DNA from: Aeromonas tecta
Lineage (GTDB): Bacteria; Pseudomonadota; Gammaproteobacteria; Enterobacterales; Aeromonadaceae
Length of the DNA stretch: 64,000 nucleotides
NCBI RefSeq assembly: GCF_000820185.1
Contig: NZ_CDCA01000010.1
Span: forward strand, 19,009-83,008
Direction: 5' to 3'
This document shows positions 52,087 through 61,592 of this stretch, one piece after another. The notes beneath the pieces were generated by a model that made no database searches, was not told the origin of the DNA, and was given only the letters and a program-made list of their open reading frames with translations. The position numbers and the translations under genes were made by a program. Each line of letters begins with the position of its first letter. The stretch's first letter is position 1.

Positions 52087-52746
52087 TCAGGCGATCCAGC
52101 GATCCAGCATGGCACCATCCAGCTGGGCCAGGGAGCCGAGCTCGTGATCGGCGATGGCGAGGCGGGGATCGCCCACTAATGCTGGATCCGGCACGATCAG
52201 CGCCTGCATGGAGGCCGCCTTGGCCGCCAGCAGCCCGGTGAAGCTGTCCTCGATGGCCAGACACTGCACCGGCAAGACCCCGAGCTTCTCGGCGGCGTGG
52301 ATGTAGACATCCGGGTGCGGCTTGCCAAAGCGCTCCACCTCGGCGGAGTGCACCGCCAGGAAGCGCTCCTTGATGCCAAGTTTGCCGAGCACGGCCTCGA
52401 CCATGGAAAACGGCGAGGAGGTGGCGAGCCCAATCTTGAGACCGCGGGCCTCCATCAGCACCAACGCCTCCAGCACGCCGGCCTTGGGCTGGCCTTCGCT
52501 CAGGATGAGGGCAATCACCTGATCCAGGATGCGCTGCACCACCTCTTCCTGGCTCGGGCCGCTCCAGGGACGAATGCGATACCAATGGGCAACCAGCTGA
52601 TCGATGCGCACCCCTATGGTGGAGTTGCAGTCTTCCTCGGTGTGGAAGTGGCCAACTTCGGAGAACACGGCCATCTGGGCGCGCTGCCAAAAGGGTTCGG
52701 AATCGATCAGGACACCGTCCATATCGAAGATCACGGCAGTTAACAT
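52087..52746 (-). CDS. HAD-superfamily sugar phosphatase, HxpB/YniC-like
   Basis: A 219-residue phosphatase of the beta-phosphoglucomutase-like HAD group. The nucleophile motif is VIFDMDGVLIDSEP, motif II is IGLATSSPF, the lysine is in GKPHPDVYIHAAEKLGV, and the metal motif is CLAIEDSFTGLLAAKAASM. Sequence and length resemble E. coli YniC (HxpB), which dephosphorylates hexose phosphates including 2-deoxyglucose 6-phosphate. AGGAG precedes ATG 52746. Its last ~42 codons are repeated downstream at 51954. Confidence 0.9.
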   Translation of the reverse strand: MLTAVIFDMDGVLIDSEPFWQRAQMAVFSEVGHFHTEEDCNSTIGVRIDQLVAHWYRIRPWSGPSQEEVVQRILDQVIALILSEGQPKAGVLEALVLMEARGLKIGLATSSPFSMVEAVLGKLGIKERFLAVHSAEVERFGKPHPDVYIHAAEKLGVLPVQCLAIEDSFTGLLAAKAASMQALIVPDPALVGDPRLAIADHELGSLAQLDGAMLDRWIA

Positions 52747-52852
52747 TATCTACTCCTGACAAGGTTGAACGGGGATTATAAGCCGGACGCACAAATGCAA
52801 CAGGGGCATTTCACTGCCCCTTGCGCCGGATCATGTGGGGGACGGCATTCGC

Positions 52853-54031
52853 TTAAAAAACGACCTCGACCCGGGCGGCGACCGCCTTGGCCTTTTCCAC
52901 CGCCTCTTCGCATTTTTGCCCTCGGGCAAGCGCCACCCCGAGCCGGCGGCGACCGGCGATCTCGGGCTTGCCAAAGAGCCGCAGCTGGGCGCCCGGCACC
53001 AGGCTCAGGGCCTCGCCAATGCCCTGATAGCGGATGTCCTGGCTGTGGCCGTCCCGCAGCACCACGGCAGACGCACTCGGCCCGTACTGGGTGATGCGGC
53101 CGATGGGCAGCCCCAGGATGGCGCGCACATGCAGGGCGAATTCGGAGAGATCCTGGGAGATGAGCGTCACCATACCGGTGTCGTGGGGGCGGGGGGAGAC
53201 CTCGCTGAACCAGACGTTGTCACCCTGCACGAACAGCTCGACCCCGAACAGGCCATGGCCGCCGAGGGCCTCGACTACCTTGGCGGCTACTTCCTTGGCG
53301 CGAGTCAGGGCCAGCTCGCTCATGGCCTGGGGCTGCCAGGACTCGCGATAGTCGCCATCTTCCTGGCGATGACCGATGGGATCGCAGAAATGAATGCCAT
53401 CCACCGCCCGTACCGTGAGCAGGGTGATTTCGTAATCGAAGGGCACGAAGCCCTCGACGATCACCTTGCCACGACCGGCGCGGCCCCCTTCCTGGGCATA
53501 GGTCCAGGCGTCATCCCGTTTGGCAAGATCGCGCAGCAGGCTCTGGCCCTTGCCAGAGGAGCTCATCACGGGTTTGACCACGCAGGGCAGGCCGATGGCC
53601 TCTACCGCGGCGTCGAACTCTTCCTTGCTCTGGGCGAAGCGATAGCTGGAGGTGGGTAAGCCCAGCTCTTCGGCGGCGAGGCGACGGATCCCCTCCCGGT
53701 TCATGGTGAGCTGGGTGGCGCGGGCGTTGGGCACCACTCTCACCCCTTCTTGCTCAAGCGCCGCCAGGGTATCGGTGGCGATGGCCTCAAGCTCGGGGAT
53801 GATGAGGTCGGGTTTGACCCGTTCCACTAGGGCGCGCAGGGCGGCGCCATCGAGCATGTCCAGCACATGGGCATCGTGGGCCACCTGCATGGCGGGGGCG
53901 TTGGGGTAGCGGTCGGCGGCGATCACCTCGATGCCGAGGCGTTGCAGCTCGATGGCGACTTCCTTGCCAAGCTCCCCCGAGCCCAGCAGCAGGGCACGGG
54001 TGGCAGCGGGGCGGGTGGCGGTTCCAAACAT
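52853..54031 (-). CDS. purT: formate-dependent phosphoribosylglycinamide formyltransferase
   Basis: A 392-residue ATP-grasp enzyme catalysing the formate-dependent third step of purine synthesis. The N-terminal domain has [21 protein letters not shown]. The ATP-grasp region has [15 protein letters not shown] and [51 protein letters not shown] follows. Length equals E. coli PurT (392). Formate use links it loosely to formate metabolism elsewhere in the genome. No PurR box was obvious in the short upstream gap, which instead holds the EamA terminator. Confidence 0.96.
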   Translation of the reverse strand: MFGTATRPAATRALLLGSGELGKEVAIELQRLGIEVIAADRYPNAPAMQVAHDAHVLDMLDGAALRALVERVKPDLIIPELEAIATDTLAALEQEGVRVVPNARATQLTMNREGIRRLAAEELGLPTSSYRFAQSKEEFDAAVEAIGLPCVVKPVMSSSGKGQSLLRDLAKRDDAWTYAQEGGRAGRGKVIVEGFVPFDYEITLLTVRAVDGIHFCDPIGHRQEDGDYRESWQPQAMSELALTRAKEVAAKVVEALGGHGLFGVELFVQGDNVWFSEVSPRPHDTGMVTLISQDLSEFALHVRAILGLPIGRITQYGPSASAVVLRDGHSQDIRYQGIGEALSLVPGAQLRLFGKPEIAGRRRLGVALARGQKCEEAVEKAKAVAARVEVVF

Positions 54032-54078
54032 GTGATCTCTCCTCAGGTCGATGGCCGCAAGACGGCCAATGAGCGGAT

Positions 54079-54106
54079 AAAAAAAGAGGCACGCATGGCG
54101 TACCTC
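54079..54106 (-). terminator. terminator overlapping the EamA stop codon
   Basis: On the minus strand GAGGTACGC-CAT-GCGTGCCTC (one mismatch) followed by seven T residues. The stem includes the stop codon region of the EamA gene, insulating purT from it. Confidence 0.8.
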
Positions 54107-55010
54107 AGGAAACGGATTTGTGAGCGCGCTGCTCGAGATGCGTCAGCAGCGTGATGGCGCCGATGATGATGGCGGCGCCGAGCCACAATCGGCCCGGGGG
54201 CGCCCAGCCAAACACCAGCCAGCCTGCCAGCACGTTCATGGGCAGCTTGGCGAAATCGAACGGCTGCACGAAGGAGGCCTCGGCCACGCTGTAGGCGCGG
54301 GCGATGGACATCTGCGCCAGCGCCGAGAGCACGCCGGAGGCCGCAACCAGCAGCCACTGGGTCTCGGTCGGCCATTGCCACTCCGGCAGCGCCAGCATGG
54401 CGTTGAACGGGGTGCTGAAGATGAGCAGGTAGACGACGATGGTGTGGGACGACTCGCTCGCCGCCTGATAGCGCACCAGCAGGGAGTAACCGGCCCAGAA
54501 CAGGGCGGCCGCCACCGGCAGCAGGGAGGCCATGCTGAAGTCATCGGTCCAGGGGGCCAGGATCAGCATGGCGCCGACAAAGCCCGCCAGGGTCGCGAGG
54601 ATCCGGGCCCGGCTCACCTGCTCCTTGAGCAGCAGGGCAGACCCCAGGGTGGCGAACAGCGGCGAGGTCATCAACAGGGCGATGCCCTGCCAGATGGGGA
54701 TGGGCACCGCCAGCGCCCACAGCCAGAACTGGATGCCGATGACCGCCAGCAATACTCGCAGCAGGTGCATCCGCAACTGGTTGGTCATCAGGGATTGGCG
54801 CAGACCGTGGCGTATCAGCCAGGGCAGCAGGCAGATCAGGGCGATCAGGTACTGGTGAAAGGCGACCTGGGTAGAGGCGAGGCCGAGGGTGAAGCTGACG
54901 TACTGGCTCAGGCTGTTGACGGCGGCGAAGCAGAGGCCTGCCACCATCATCCAGATTGCGCCGGCAAAGGGGGAGTGCCTGCGTGAGGGTTCCATGGGAT
55001 CCGGGGTCAT
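54105..55010 (-). CDS. EamA/DMT-family transporter
   Basis: A 301-residue inner-membrane protein with ten hydrophobic segments in two EamA repeats. The first starts [21 protein letters not shown] and the second [19 protein letters not shown], with [33 protein letters not shown] between them. DMT exporters of this type (RarD/YdcZ-like) move metabolites such as amino acids; the substrate is unknown. It is separated from purT by a terminator and divergent from azoR. Confidence 0.85.
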   Translation of the reverse strand: MTPDPMEPSRRHSPFAGAIWMMVAGLCFAAVNSLSQYVSFTLGLASTQVAFHQYLIALICLLPWLIRHGLRQSLMTNQLRMHLLRVLLAVIGIQFWLWALAVPIPIWQGIALLMTSPLFATLGSALLLKEQVSRARILATLAGFVGAMLILAPWTDDFSMASLLPVAAALFWAGYSLLVRYQAASESSHTIVVYLLIFSTPFNAMLALPEWQWPTETQWLLVAASGVLSALAQMSIARAYSVAEASFVQPFDFAKLPMNVLAGWLVFGWAPPGRLWLGAAIIIGAITLLTHLEQRAHKSVS

Positions 55011-55221
55011 GCAAAAAAGTGCCGCGGATCATAACGGCAATCGTTTGTTCTGCCAAGGGCAGGGTGCTTGGCGAGTACCCCGTTGGCGAGGAAATGCACA
55101 GTCATCAAAAAATTTGAACAAGTTGAGCATCTATTTTCGCTATCAGGGTCGAAAGCCAGTGTTTATAGTGACCTCCATCGACAGTGCGACTGTCCAATTG
55201 ATAACCAAATGGAGTCTTACC

Positions 55222-55809
55222 ATGGCCAACATCCTCGTACTCAAGTCCAGCATCCTGGGCGAATACTCCCAATCCAACGCCCTGATCGACGGCTTCCTGG
55301 CCGATCACCAGGATGACAACATCCAGGTACGTGACCTGGCTGCCCTGAACCTGCCTGTGCTGGATGGCGAGCTGGCCTTCGGTTTGCGCGGTGGTGAGAA
55401 CCTGAGCGAGCGTCAACTGGCCGTGCTGGCACAATCCGACGAGCTGGTTGCCGAGCTGAAAGCGAGCGATCTGGTAGTGATTGCTGCGCCAATGTATAAC
55501 TTCAACATCCCGACTCAGCTGAAAAACTGGATCGATCTGGTGGCGCGTGCTGGCGTGACCTTCCGTTACACCGAGACCGGCCCGGTCGGCCTGGTGGAAA
55601 ACACCCGTGCCCTGGTGGTCAGCCCCCGCGGCGGCATGCACGTAGGCGCAGCCACCGATCTGGTGACCCCTTACATGCGCACCGTGCTGGGCTTCATCGG
55701 TATCAACGAGGTGGACTTCATCTACGCCGAAGGCATGGGCATGGGTCCGGATGCCCAGGCCAAGGGTATCGAGCAGGCCAAAGAGCAGCTGGAAGCCCTG
55801 GCTATCTAA
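55222..55809 (+). CDS. azoR: FMN-dependent NADH-azoreductase
   Basis: A 195-residue flavodoxin-fold quinone/azo reductase. [17 protein letters not shown] binds FMN phosphate, [21 protein letters not shown] and SPRGGMH are the flavin-contact loops, and [16 protein letters not shown] closes the domain. Length matches E. coli AzoR (201). GGAGT precedes ATG 55222; upstream in-frame starts lack ribosome sites. It probably protects against thiol-reactive quinones. It is transcribed alone to a strong terminator. Confidence 0.94.
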   Translation: MANILVLKSSILGEYSQSNALIDGFLADHQDDNIQVRDLAALNLPVLDGELAFGLRGGENLSERQLAVLAQSDELVAELKASDLVVIAAPMYNFNIPTQLKNWIDLVARAGVTFRYTETGPVGLVENTRALVVSPRGGMHVGAATDLVTPYMRTVLGFIGINEVDFIYAEGMGMGPDAQAKGIEQAKEQLEALAI

Positions 55810-55836
55810 GCCGCTCACACTCTGCCAGACAGAAAC

Positions 55837-55869
55837 AACAACGCAGCCCTCGGGCTGCGTTGTTGTTTT
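55837..55869 (+). terminator. terminator of azoR
   Basis: AACAACGCAGCCC (55837-55849) and GGGCTGCGTTGTT (55852-55864), a perfect 13-bp stem followed by GTTTTC. Confidence 0.88.
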
Positions 55870-55890
55870 CCGCTGCCTTCAAAAGCTGCG

Positions 55891-56067
55891 TCATTCCTGC
55901 AGGAAGTGGCGGCAACCGCTGACCAGCATCAGGCAGACCGCCACCAGGGATCCCAGCAGCAGGCTGCTGAGCCACTGTTCGGCATTGTCAGGCAAATGGG
56001 GGGAGAAGAGGCTGATCGTGAAGAGGGCACTGATGATGATCAGGCTGGTCTGTCGGGTCATGATCAT
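55891..56067 (-). CDS. small two-helix membrane protein
   Basis: A 58-residue peptide with two hydrophobic segments, TSLIIISALFTISLF (~7-21) and WLSSLLLGSLVAVCLMLVSGC (~32-52, written in part), joined by a short polar turn (SPHLPDNAEQ). AAGGA precedes ATG 56067. I do not recognise a family. It lies between azoR and a MarR-DUF4250 pair and is probably its own transcript. Confidence 0.6.
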   Translation of the reverse strand: MIMTRQTSLIIISALFTISLFSPHLPDNAEQWLSSLLLGSLVAVCLMLVSGCRHFLQE

Positions 56068-56222
56068 GGGGTCGTCCTTGGCTGATGGTGCTTGAGTGAT
56101 GCTAACCACCGAGTGTGACAGCCTGATGTATCCATACCTCAGGCGGCGCTCGGCATTGGTTGTCACCTTAGCAGCTTTTGCCGCCAGAGCCAGTCCCATG
56201 GGACAGCTTGTGATCCGGATCC

Positions 56223-56411
56223 CTATCTGAACTGTTTTTGATCAGCCTGGTAGTGAAAATCACCGCTGGCGAGGCGGGCTTCCAGGGCCGCCTGATCGAG
56301 ATCCTGCGCCTTGCAGAGATCGTCTAGATCATCGTAACGATCGCGCAGCTGCATGTTGACTAGGCTCAGCAGCATGTTGACGTCCATGGTGGCAAAGTTC
56401 TTCAGATTCAT
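56223..56411 (-). CDS. DUF4250 domain protein
   Basis: A 62-residue protein with the complete DUF4250 pattern: NLKNFATMDVNMLLSLVNMQ, then LRDRYDDLDDLCKAQDLDQ and a YQADQKQFR end. Function unknown. Its ATG overlaps the MarR gene stop in an ATGA arrangement, so the two are translationally coupled. Confidence 0.85.
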   Translation of the reverse strand: MNLKNFATMDVNMLLSLVNMQLRDRYDDLDDLCKAQDLDQAALEARLASGDFHYQADQKQFR

Positions 56412-56878
56412 GGCTGTTGCTCCTGATCCAGCAGGTGCAACTGCTCGATGGCGTCGCTGACGCTTTGCAGGTGCAGGCGGATGGTTTCTCGCGCCTCGGC
56501 CGGCAGGTAGTCGGTGAGGGTGTGTTGCCAGCTGCCCGCTTCGGTCTTGAGCTGCTGGAACAGAACCAGCCCGGCGTGGGTGAAGGAGACCAGGCTGATG
56601 CGCTTGTCCTGGGGGCTGCTCTCGGTAAACAGGATGCCTTTCTCCACCAGCCGGTGGATTTCGCGGGAGATCCGTACCTTGTCCATCCCGCTCGCCTCGA
56701 CCAGCTCTTTCTGACTGATGGGGTAGTTGGGGCCGAGCACCATCATCAGGCGCCATTGGGGCACCGTCAGCTGATAGCGTTGCTGGTAAAACTGTTCAAA
56801 GGTATCGCGCACCATCTCAGCGGCGTGCACCAGCTGGTAGGGGGGATAGTGAGCGAGCAGCTCTATGATCTTTGACAT
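56408..56878 (-). CDS. MarR-family transcriptional regulator
   Basis: A 156-residue winged-helix regulator. The core is LTVPQWRLMMVLGPNYPISQKELVEASGMDKVRISREIHRLVEKG (motif in parts), with the wing DKRISLVSFTHAG. The N- and C-terminal helices for dimerisation are present. ATG 56878 is preferred to an upstream in-frame ATG that would add a non-conserved extension. It is coupled to the DUF4250 gene. The target is unknown; the upstream gap has repeated TTGATA/CTTGAT sequences that may be operator half-sites. Confidence 0.9.
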   Translation of the reverse strand: MSKIIELLAHYPPYQLVHAAEMVRDTFEQFYQQRYQLTVPQWRLMMVLGPNYPISQKELVEASGMDKVRISREIHRLVEKGILFTESSPQDKRISLVSFTHAGLVLFQQLKTEAGSWQHTLTDYLPAEARETIRLHLQSVSDAIEQLHLLDQEQQP

Positions 56879-57028
56879 ATGACATCCTGCTGTGGCGGCT
56901 GCATCGAGTGCAGTTTCTCTTGATACTTTGAACTTGATGATACGTAACACAAGGACTTTTGTCTGAACAAGCACCAGAAAAGTGTGCGTTCGCGCACGTG
57001 TTAGGGCACGAAAAAAGTGTTAAAGGTT

Positions 57029-58261
57029 TCAATTGGCTGTTTTTTTCGCACTTTTTCGTAACCAGATCAAGGCATTGTGCGCCAGCCAAGCCTGCTTGCT
57101 CTGCAGTGTATAGAGCACAGCCTCGTCGCGGCTGCCCCCTTGCCAGTGCTGCGGCTCCTGCTTTGGCAGCTTGCGCTGACCCAGCAAGCAGGCGGGGACA
57201 TGGGGGTTGGCTCTGATGGCTGCGGCCAGATGAGGGGCGGCGGCCGCTTCCCCTTCCCGGGCAAAGATCATCAGCGCCTGGTTGTAGCGCAACCAGCAGG
57301 AGTCCTCATCGAAGCGCACCAGCAAGGCGCTAAGCGCAGTCCAATCCCCTTGCCGGGCATAGAGGCTGGAGAGGGGATGGCGGCAACCCGGCTCATCGGC
57401 CACGCAGAGCGTCAGCAGGGCGAGATATTCGGCCCGCGCATCGGCAAGTTGCCCCAGTTGCAACAGGCAGTCGGCCCGGCCAGCCCTGGCCGCCAGCAGG
57501 GGGCGAATCTCTTCGGCGCCCCAGCCATGACCTGCTGTGCTTTGCCAGAAGGCATCATCGAACAGGGGCGTAGCATCTGCGATGATGTGCTCAAACCAGC
57601 CAAGGCGGCTCACAGGCTCGCGGCACGCCGCGGCCTGCTCGAACCATTGCTGCCACTGGCGCGTCTGCTCGTTGTCGAGCGGCGCTTGCACGGTCGGATG
57701 AGGCAGCCCCTGATCCAGGGTGAGCAACTGGTTGAGCGCCGTCTTCATCTGCTGGCGCTGACGCTTGCAAAAATCCATAAAAGGCAGTTCGCTGCCCGCC
57801 GCCTGATGCAGCATATGGGCCATGGGCTGGTCGCGAAACAGGCAGAGCTCGGCAACCAGGCTGTAGCGACGTTGGGTGACGGGATCGTTCAGATCGGTCG
57901 GTTTGGGCCAGCCAACGAATCCCAGACTGAAGCCGTAGCTCCATTGGCCGAGGGGGTGATGGCGTGTGAACACCTGTTCTGGCGTCTCGCTGGAGAGGCG
58001 GCACTGGCTTGGCAAGCTGAGCTGGCCTGCATCGGCCTGACTTTCCAGATCGGCGATGAGATGCTGCAACGCCGCCGCGCTCTGGGCATCCAGCTCACTC
58101 TCATCGGCCAGCATGCCAGCGAGGGGAGCCTGCCAGTCGGGCGCCTCGGGCCCCGCCAGCCGGGCGCAGAGAAAACCGTGCAACGCCGGGTAACTCATCT
58201 CCTGCCCGCTCTGGTGCTGGATCCATTGATTGAGATGACGGGTACGAGTGGCTGGGTTCAT
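57029..58261 (-). CDS. UPF0149 (YecA-type) domain protein fused to TPR-like repeats
   Basis: A 410-residue protein. The N-terminal ~180 residues have the UPF0149/YgfB pattern (SYPALHGFLCARLAG, QWSYGFSLGFVGW). The C-terminal ~180 residues show helical tetratricopeptide-like units (GRADCLLQLGQLADARAEYLALL, HPLSSLYARQGDWTALSALL, then CWLRYNQALMIFAREGEAAAAPH). Ordinary YgfB is ~190 residues and lacks this tail. Function is unknown; it is possibly an adaptor. Confidence 0.75.
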   Translation of the reverse strand: MNPATRTRHLNQWIQHQSGQEMSYPALHGFLCARLAGPEAPDWQAPLAGMLADESELDAQSAAALQHLIADLESQADAGQLSLPSQCRLSSETPEQVFTRHHPLGQWSYGFSLGFVGWPKPTDLNDPVTQRRYSLVAELCLFRDQPMAHMLHQAAGSELPFMDFCKRQRQQMKTALNQLLTLDQGLPHPTVQAPLDNEQTRQWQQWFEQAAACREPVSRLGWFEHIIADATPLFDDAFWQSTAGHGWGAEEIRPLLAARAGRADCLLQLGQLADARAEYLALLTLCVADEPGCRHPLSSLYARQGDWTALSALLVRFDEDSCWLRYNQALMIFAREGEAAAAPHLAAAIRANPHVPACLLGQRKLPKQEPQHWQGGSRDEAVLYTLQSKQAWLAHNALIWLRKSAKKTAN

Positions 58262-58551
58262 CGGCGCTTCCTCTGAATTTTACGGCGGCGTAGTCTACCT
58301 AAAAATGGGGTCAAATGCAGCACGCGGGCGGCCGAATGGGGTTAATATCGCCGATGAGGGACCGGCTTTGCGCGAAAATCCCGTGCGGGAGTGGGCAAGG
58401 GGCTAGGTCCTGTCACGGCTCTGGGGTAACATGCGCGCCTGCATGAAAAATGACGCTGGCTGTCATCTCCCACGGGATGACAGGGGCAATGCGCATCTAT
58501 ATTACGGGCACGAAATGCGGGCCCATCCGGATATTGAAAGAAGAGATCACC

Positions 58552-59418
58552 ATGTTACAGATTGGCAAGATGAACACCCTCACCGTCGTTGAACTCGAAG
58601 ACCGAGGCGCCTGGCTCGCCGCGGGCGAATATGGCGAACTGCTGCTGCCCAAGCGCCAGCTGCCGGAAGGCGTGGCCGAGGGGACAGAGGTGTCGGTCTT
58701 CCTTTATCTGGATGCGGATTGCGAGCCGGTGATCACCACCGACAAGCCGTTCGCCATGGTGGGCGACATCGTCGGCCTCAAGGTGATCAACGCCAACAAG
58801 ATCGGCGCCTTCCTCGACTGGGGCATGAAAAAGGACTTGTTCGTGCCCAGCCGCGAGCAGAACAAGCCGATGCAGGTAGGCCACGTCTATCTGGTGCACC
58901 TGATGCTGGATAACGAGGGACGCATGGTGGGCACCAGCCGCCTCGAGCGCTTCCTCAGCACCGATGTTCCTCCCTTCAAGGCCGGTGACGAAGTGACGGC
59001 GCTGCCGGGTGAGCACACGCCGCTCGGCATCAAGGCGGTGGTCAATGGCCAGTACTCCGGCATGCTGTTCAAGAATGAGGTGTTCGGCCGGGTGATGACG
59101 GGTCGGCCGCTGACCGCCTGGGTCAAGCAGGTGCGTGACGACGGCAAGCTGGACCTGACCCTGCAAAAGCCAGGGGTGGATCGGATGGATGATGCCGGTG
59201 GCCGCATCCTTACCCGTCTGCAGAAACAGGGTGGCACGCTGGCGGTGGGTGATAAGAGTGAACCCGAGCTCATCTACAAGATGTTCAACATGAGCAAGGG
59301 CACCTTCAAGAAGGCTATCGGCGGGCTCTACAAACAGGGCAAGATTGTCATCGAAGACAACAGCATCGTTCTGGTCGATGCCGGTAAAACCGATGGCAGT
59401 GAAGGGAGCGAGGCATAA
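58552..59418 (+). CDS. S1 RNA-binding protein, CvfB/YitL-like
   Basis: A 288-residue cytoplasmic RNA-binding protein. Tandem S1-like folds include GEYGELLLPKRQLPEG, then VGLKVINANKIGAFLDWGMKKDLFVPSREQ (in parts) and VVNGQYSGMLFKNEVFG. A C-terminal winged helix ends IYKMFNMSKGTFKKAIGGLYKQGKI (motif in parts). This is the CvfB architecture, linked to virulence and post-transcriptional control in Gram-positives. ATG 58552 is chosen; upstream frame lacks similarity. The next gene starts one base after its stop. Confidence 0.9.
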   Translation: MLQIGKMNTLTVVELEDRGAWLAAGEYGELLLPKRQLPEGVAEGTEVSVFLYLDADCEPVITTDKPFAMVGDIVGLKVINANKIGAFLDWGMKKDLFVPSREQNKPMQVGHVYLVHLMLDNEGRMVGTSRLERFLSTDVPPFKAGDEVTALPGEHTPLGIKAVVNGQYSGMLFKNEVFGRVMTGRPLTAWVKQVRDDGKLDLTLQKPGVDRMDDAGGRILTRLQKQGGTLAVGDKSEPELIYKMFNMSKGTFKKAIGGLYKQGKIVIEDNSIVLVDAGKTDGSEGSEA

Positions 59419-59730
59419 GTGCCAAGCCCCTGCGTCGGTGACTGCCGGGCCAGGGATGGGCTCTGTCTCGGCTGTGGCCGCACCCTGACCGAGATAGGTC
59501 AGTGGTCAGCCATGGACAGCGCGGCCCAGCTGGCGCGGATGGCCGAGCTGGACGGGACTCGCAGCTCCCATCAATGCCCGGGTTGTGGTGAACCGGCGTT
59601 TTGCGCCGTGTCGGCCGGCGAGAGCATCTCGGCCTGCTGGTGCAGCCAGTTGCCTGCCTTGCCGATGAGCGAGGCGAGCGCCTGCTGGTGCCGCCGCTGT
59701 CTGGCCAAGGCCATCGCGCTGCAACCCTGA
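59419..59730 (+). CDS. DUF1289 cysteine-rich protein
   Basis: A 103-residue protein starting at GTG 59419 directly after the preceding stop, so coupled to it. The N-terminal half is DUF1289 (SPCVGDCRARDGLCLGCGRTLTEIGQW, in parts), with a Cys4 cluster. The C-terminal half adds CPGCGEPAF and a CWC..CWCRRC group, as in the family's proteins with cysteine-rich tails. Metal binding is likely. Function unknown. Confidence 0.82.
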   Translation: MPSPCVGDCRARDGLCLGCGRTLTEIGQWSAMDSAAQLARMAELDGTRSSHQCPGCGEPAFCAVSAGESISACWCSQLPALPMSEASACWCRRCLAKAIALQP

Positions 59731-59755
59731 GCAGGGATGCTGAACATCAGAAACG

Positions 59756-59780
59756 AGAAAGGCGCCAATGGCGCCTTTCT
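59756..59780. terminator. bidirectional terminator between DUF1289 and YciU-paralogue genes
   Basis: AGAAAGGCGCC-AAT-GGCGCCTTTCT, a perfect 11-bp stem with T/A-rich arms for both convergent genes. Confidence 0.8.
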
Positions 59781-60103
59781 TATGCCTGCTGCTGGCGGTG
59801 CCAGCGCACATGCACCTCGTGCTCGGTTTGATTGCGGGGCAGCAGGAAGGTGGCGTAGATCACCTCAAACTCCTCCTGATGATCCAGCAAACCGACCCAC
59901 ACCTCGACCCAGCGCTCCATGTCGACCGGCACACCGAGCTCGCGTGACCAGTCGGCATTGGGTAGGGTTGCCTCGACGGCGCCACGCTGCTCGAATTCGA
60001 GGGTGATATCGACGATTTGTTCGGGGGCCAGCATGTCGGCGGCCTGCTCGAGAAACTGATCATAGGCCCACTCGACCAGCTGATCCGGGCTGCGTTGTTC
60101 CAT
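59780..60103 (-). CDS. YciU paralogue (DUF440, putative dsDNA-mimic family)
   Basis: A 107-residue acidic protein matching YciU/HI1450 in pattern: QLVEWAYDQFLEQAADML, then FEQRGAVEATLPNADW and WVEVWVGLLDHQEE, FLLPRN, and a basic-His end VHVRWHR. The true yciU homologue lies at 61142, so this is a divergent second copy on the other side of mtgA. HI1450 is acidic and was proposed to mimic DNA and bind HU. The role of this paralogue is unknown. Confidence 0.75.
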   Translation of the reverse strand: MEQRSPDQLVEWAYDQFLEQAADMLAPEQIVDITLEFEQRGAVEATLPNADWSRELGVPVDMERWVEVWVGLLDHQEEFEVIYATFLLPRNQTEHEVHVRWHRQQQA

Positions 60104-60261
60104 GAAATCACTCCAGATACATCCAGGTTCGCCACTGTAGCAATTATTGGAGATGGCGACCAGATCGGGCTCAGGGACATCGGGGCTACCCAAGGGGCGC
60201 GTCAGGGCATAAGGTTAACAGACCTGCCTTCATTCAGTGGCAGGATGATGGTGTGAGCAGC

Positions 60262-60390
60262 ATGAAACGACGACAGCACAGGCGGCAGATCAAGCGGCGA
60301 CGGGAGACCTGGTGGTGGCATTACCTGCCGCTGCATCGGGAAACCATTGGCGGCCATCTGGGGCCGGCGGCAAAGTCCGCCGAGCCCTAA
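60262..60390 (+). CDS. possible small arginine-rich protein
   Basis: A 42-codon frame ([18 protein letters not shown] then HYLPLHRET) with a strongly basic N-terminus, on the strand opposite to mtgA and overlapping its end by four bases. The ribosome site is weak; an in-frame GTG at 60253 is an alternative start. It is short and unsupported by homology I recognise, but its composition is not that of an mtgA shadow because it lies beyond that gene. Confidence 0.35.
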   Translation: MKRRQHRRQIKRRRETWWWHYLPLHRETIGGHLGPAAKSAEP

Positions 60391-61157
60391 TCGGCGTTTT
60401 GTACCTTGTTGAGCGTTACCTGGCCCAGTTGCCCCATCTGACGGCGGATCCAGGCCGAGCGCTGCTGCACATAGGGGGAGGGCGGCTGAACCCGATAGCG
60501 CCAGGGGTTGGGCAGGGCGGCGGCCAGCAAGGAGGCTTCATAGCGCGTCAGACGGGCCGCTGGCTTGCCAAAGTAGTGCCTCGCGGCCGCTTCGGCGCCG
60601 TAGATGCCGGGGCCGAACTCCACGATATTCAGATAGACCTCGAGAATGCGGGCCTTGTCCCAGCCCAGCTCCATCAACAGGGTAAACCAGGCCTCAATCC
60701 CCTTGCGCAGGAAGCTGCGATCGCTCCACATGAAGAGATTCTTCGCCGTCTGCTGACTCAGGGTGCTGGCACCGCGTACCCGTCCACTGTGCTGGTTGTG
60801 CTTGAACGCCGAGCTGATGGCGTCCATGTCAAAGCCGTTGTGCTCGGCGAAGCGCTGATCTTCGGCGGCGATCACCGCCAGCTGCAGCTCTTTTGAAATC
60901 TGCTCGAGCGGCACCCAGTCATGTTTGACCTCGGCCACCTTGGCGGGCGGGAACAGGGCTCGCTCGATGCGCCAGGTCCACATGGGAGGATCGATAAAGC
61001 GCAGCAGCGCCACCGAGACGATGGTGCTGAGCAGCGCGGCCAGCAGCAACTTGGCGAGCCAGCCCAGCAGGCGGCGCATCAGCGGCGGCCGAACGGGGTC
61101 AGACTCCCAGGCATACTGGCCAGGATCATCGGGGTCGGGAATTATTGGGGTAGCCAT
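60387..61157 (-). CDS. mtgA: monofunctional peptidoglycan glycosyltransferase
   Basis: A 256-residue GT51 enzyme polymerising glycan strands from lipid II. A single membrane anchor at ~35-53 ([18 protein letters not shown]) precedes the domain. Catalytic Glu and conserved residues are in [38 protein letters not shown] and [33 protein letters not shown] (in parts) are the remaining motifs. ATG 61157 overlaps the 3' end of yciU by 16 bases, so translation is coupled. Confidence 0.95.
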   Translation of the reverse strand: MATPIIPDPDDPGQYAWESDPVRPPLMRRLLGWLAKLLLAALLSTIVSVALLRFIDPPMWTWRIERALFPPAKVAEVKHDWVPLEQISKELQLAVIAAEDQRFAEHNGFDMDAISSAFKHNQHSGRVRGASTLSQQTAKNLFMWSDRSFLRKGIEAWFTLLMELGWDKARILEVYLNIVEFGPGIYGAEAAARHYFGKPAARLTRYEASLLAAALPNPWRYRVQPPSPYVQQRSAWIRRQMGQLGQVTLNKVQNAD

Positions 61158-61468
61158 TCGATGTGGCAGAACTTCTCGTCGACCCGGCGGGAGAGCAACA
61201 TGCGGGCGAACAGGTGCTCATACTCTTCTTCTGCGTTGCCAAGGCCGATCCAGATCTCGGCATACTCTTCATCGTTCACCGCAAAGCCGACGTCGGCTTC
61301 CCAGTCATCGGCGGGATCGCTCTCGGCGAGCAGACCACGGTTGTTGAACTCCTGGTTGAACAGGGCAATCTCCTGCTCCGGCAGGTTGTCGGAGGCCAGC
61401 TCCATGAAGAGTTCGAGGGCGGTTTCGAGCAGTTCCTCGACGCTGTGCATTTCGTCATTCAAAGACAT
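61142..61468 (-). CDS. yciU: putative dsDNA-mimic protein YciU
   Basis: A 108-residue acidic protein. [42 protein letters not shown] and [18 protein letters not shown] parallel E. coli YciU and H. influenzae HI1450 almost position by position. HI1450 binds HU, and its surface charge resembles DNA. It overlaps mtgA, giving a yciU-mtgA operon. Confidence 0.9.
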   Translation of the reverse strand: MSLNDEMHSVEELLETALELFMELASDNLPEQEIALFNQEFNNRGLLAESDPADDWEADVGFAVNDEEYAEIWIGLGNAEEEYEHLFARMLLSRRVDEKFCHIEWLPQ

Positions 61469-61592
61469 AAGTCATCTGTTCCAGAGAATAAACATAAGAA
61501 GCCCCGTCGTGAGCGAACGGTGGCGCGCGGTATTCTAGCTGGCCCCTCGTCCCTTGGCGAGCCGCAGCAGCGTGCTGATCGGATTTGGGACA

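Noticed and set aside
54032..54104. PurR operator upstream of purT
   Set aside because: No ACGCAAACGTTTTCGT-like palindrome in the gap; the visible inverted repeat is the EamA terminator.
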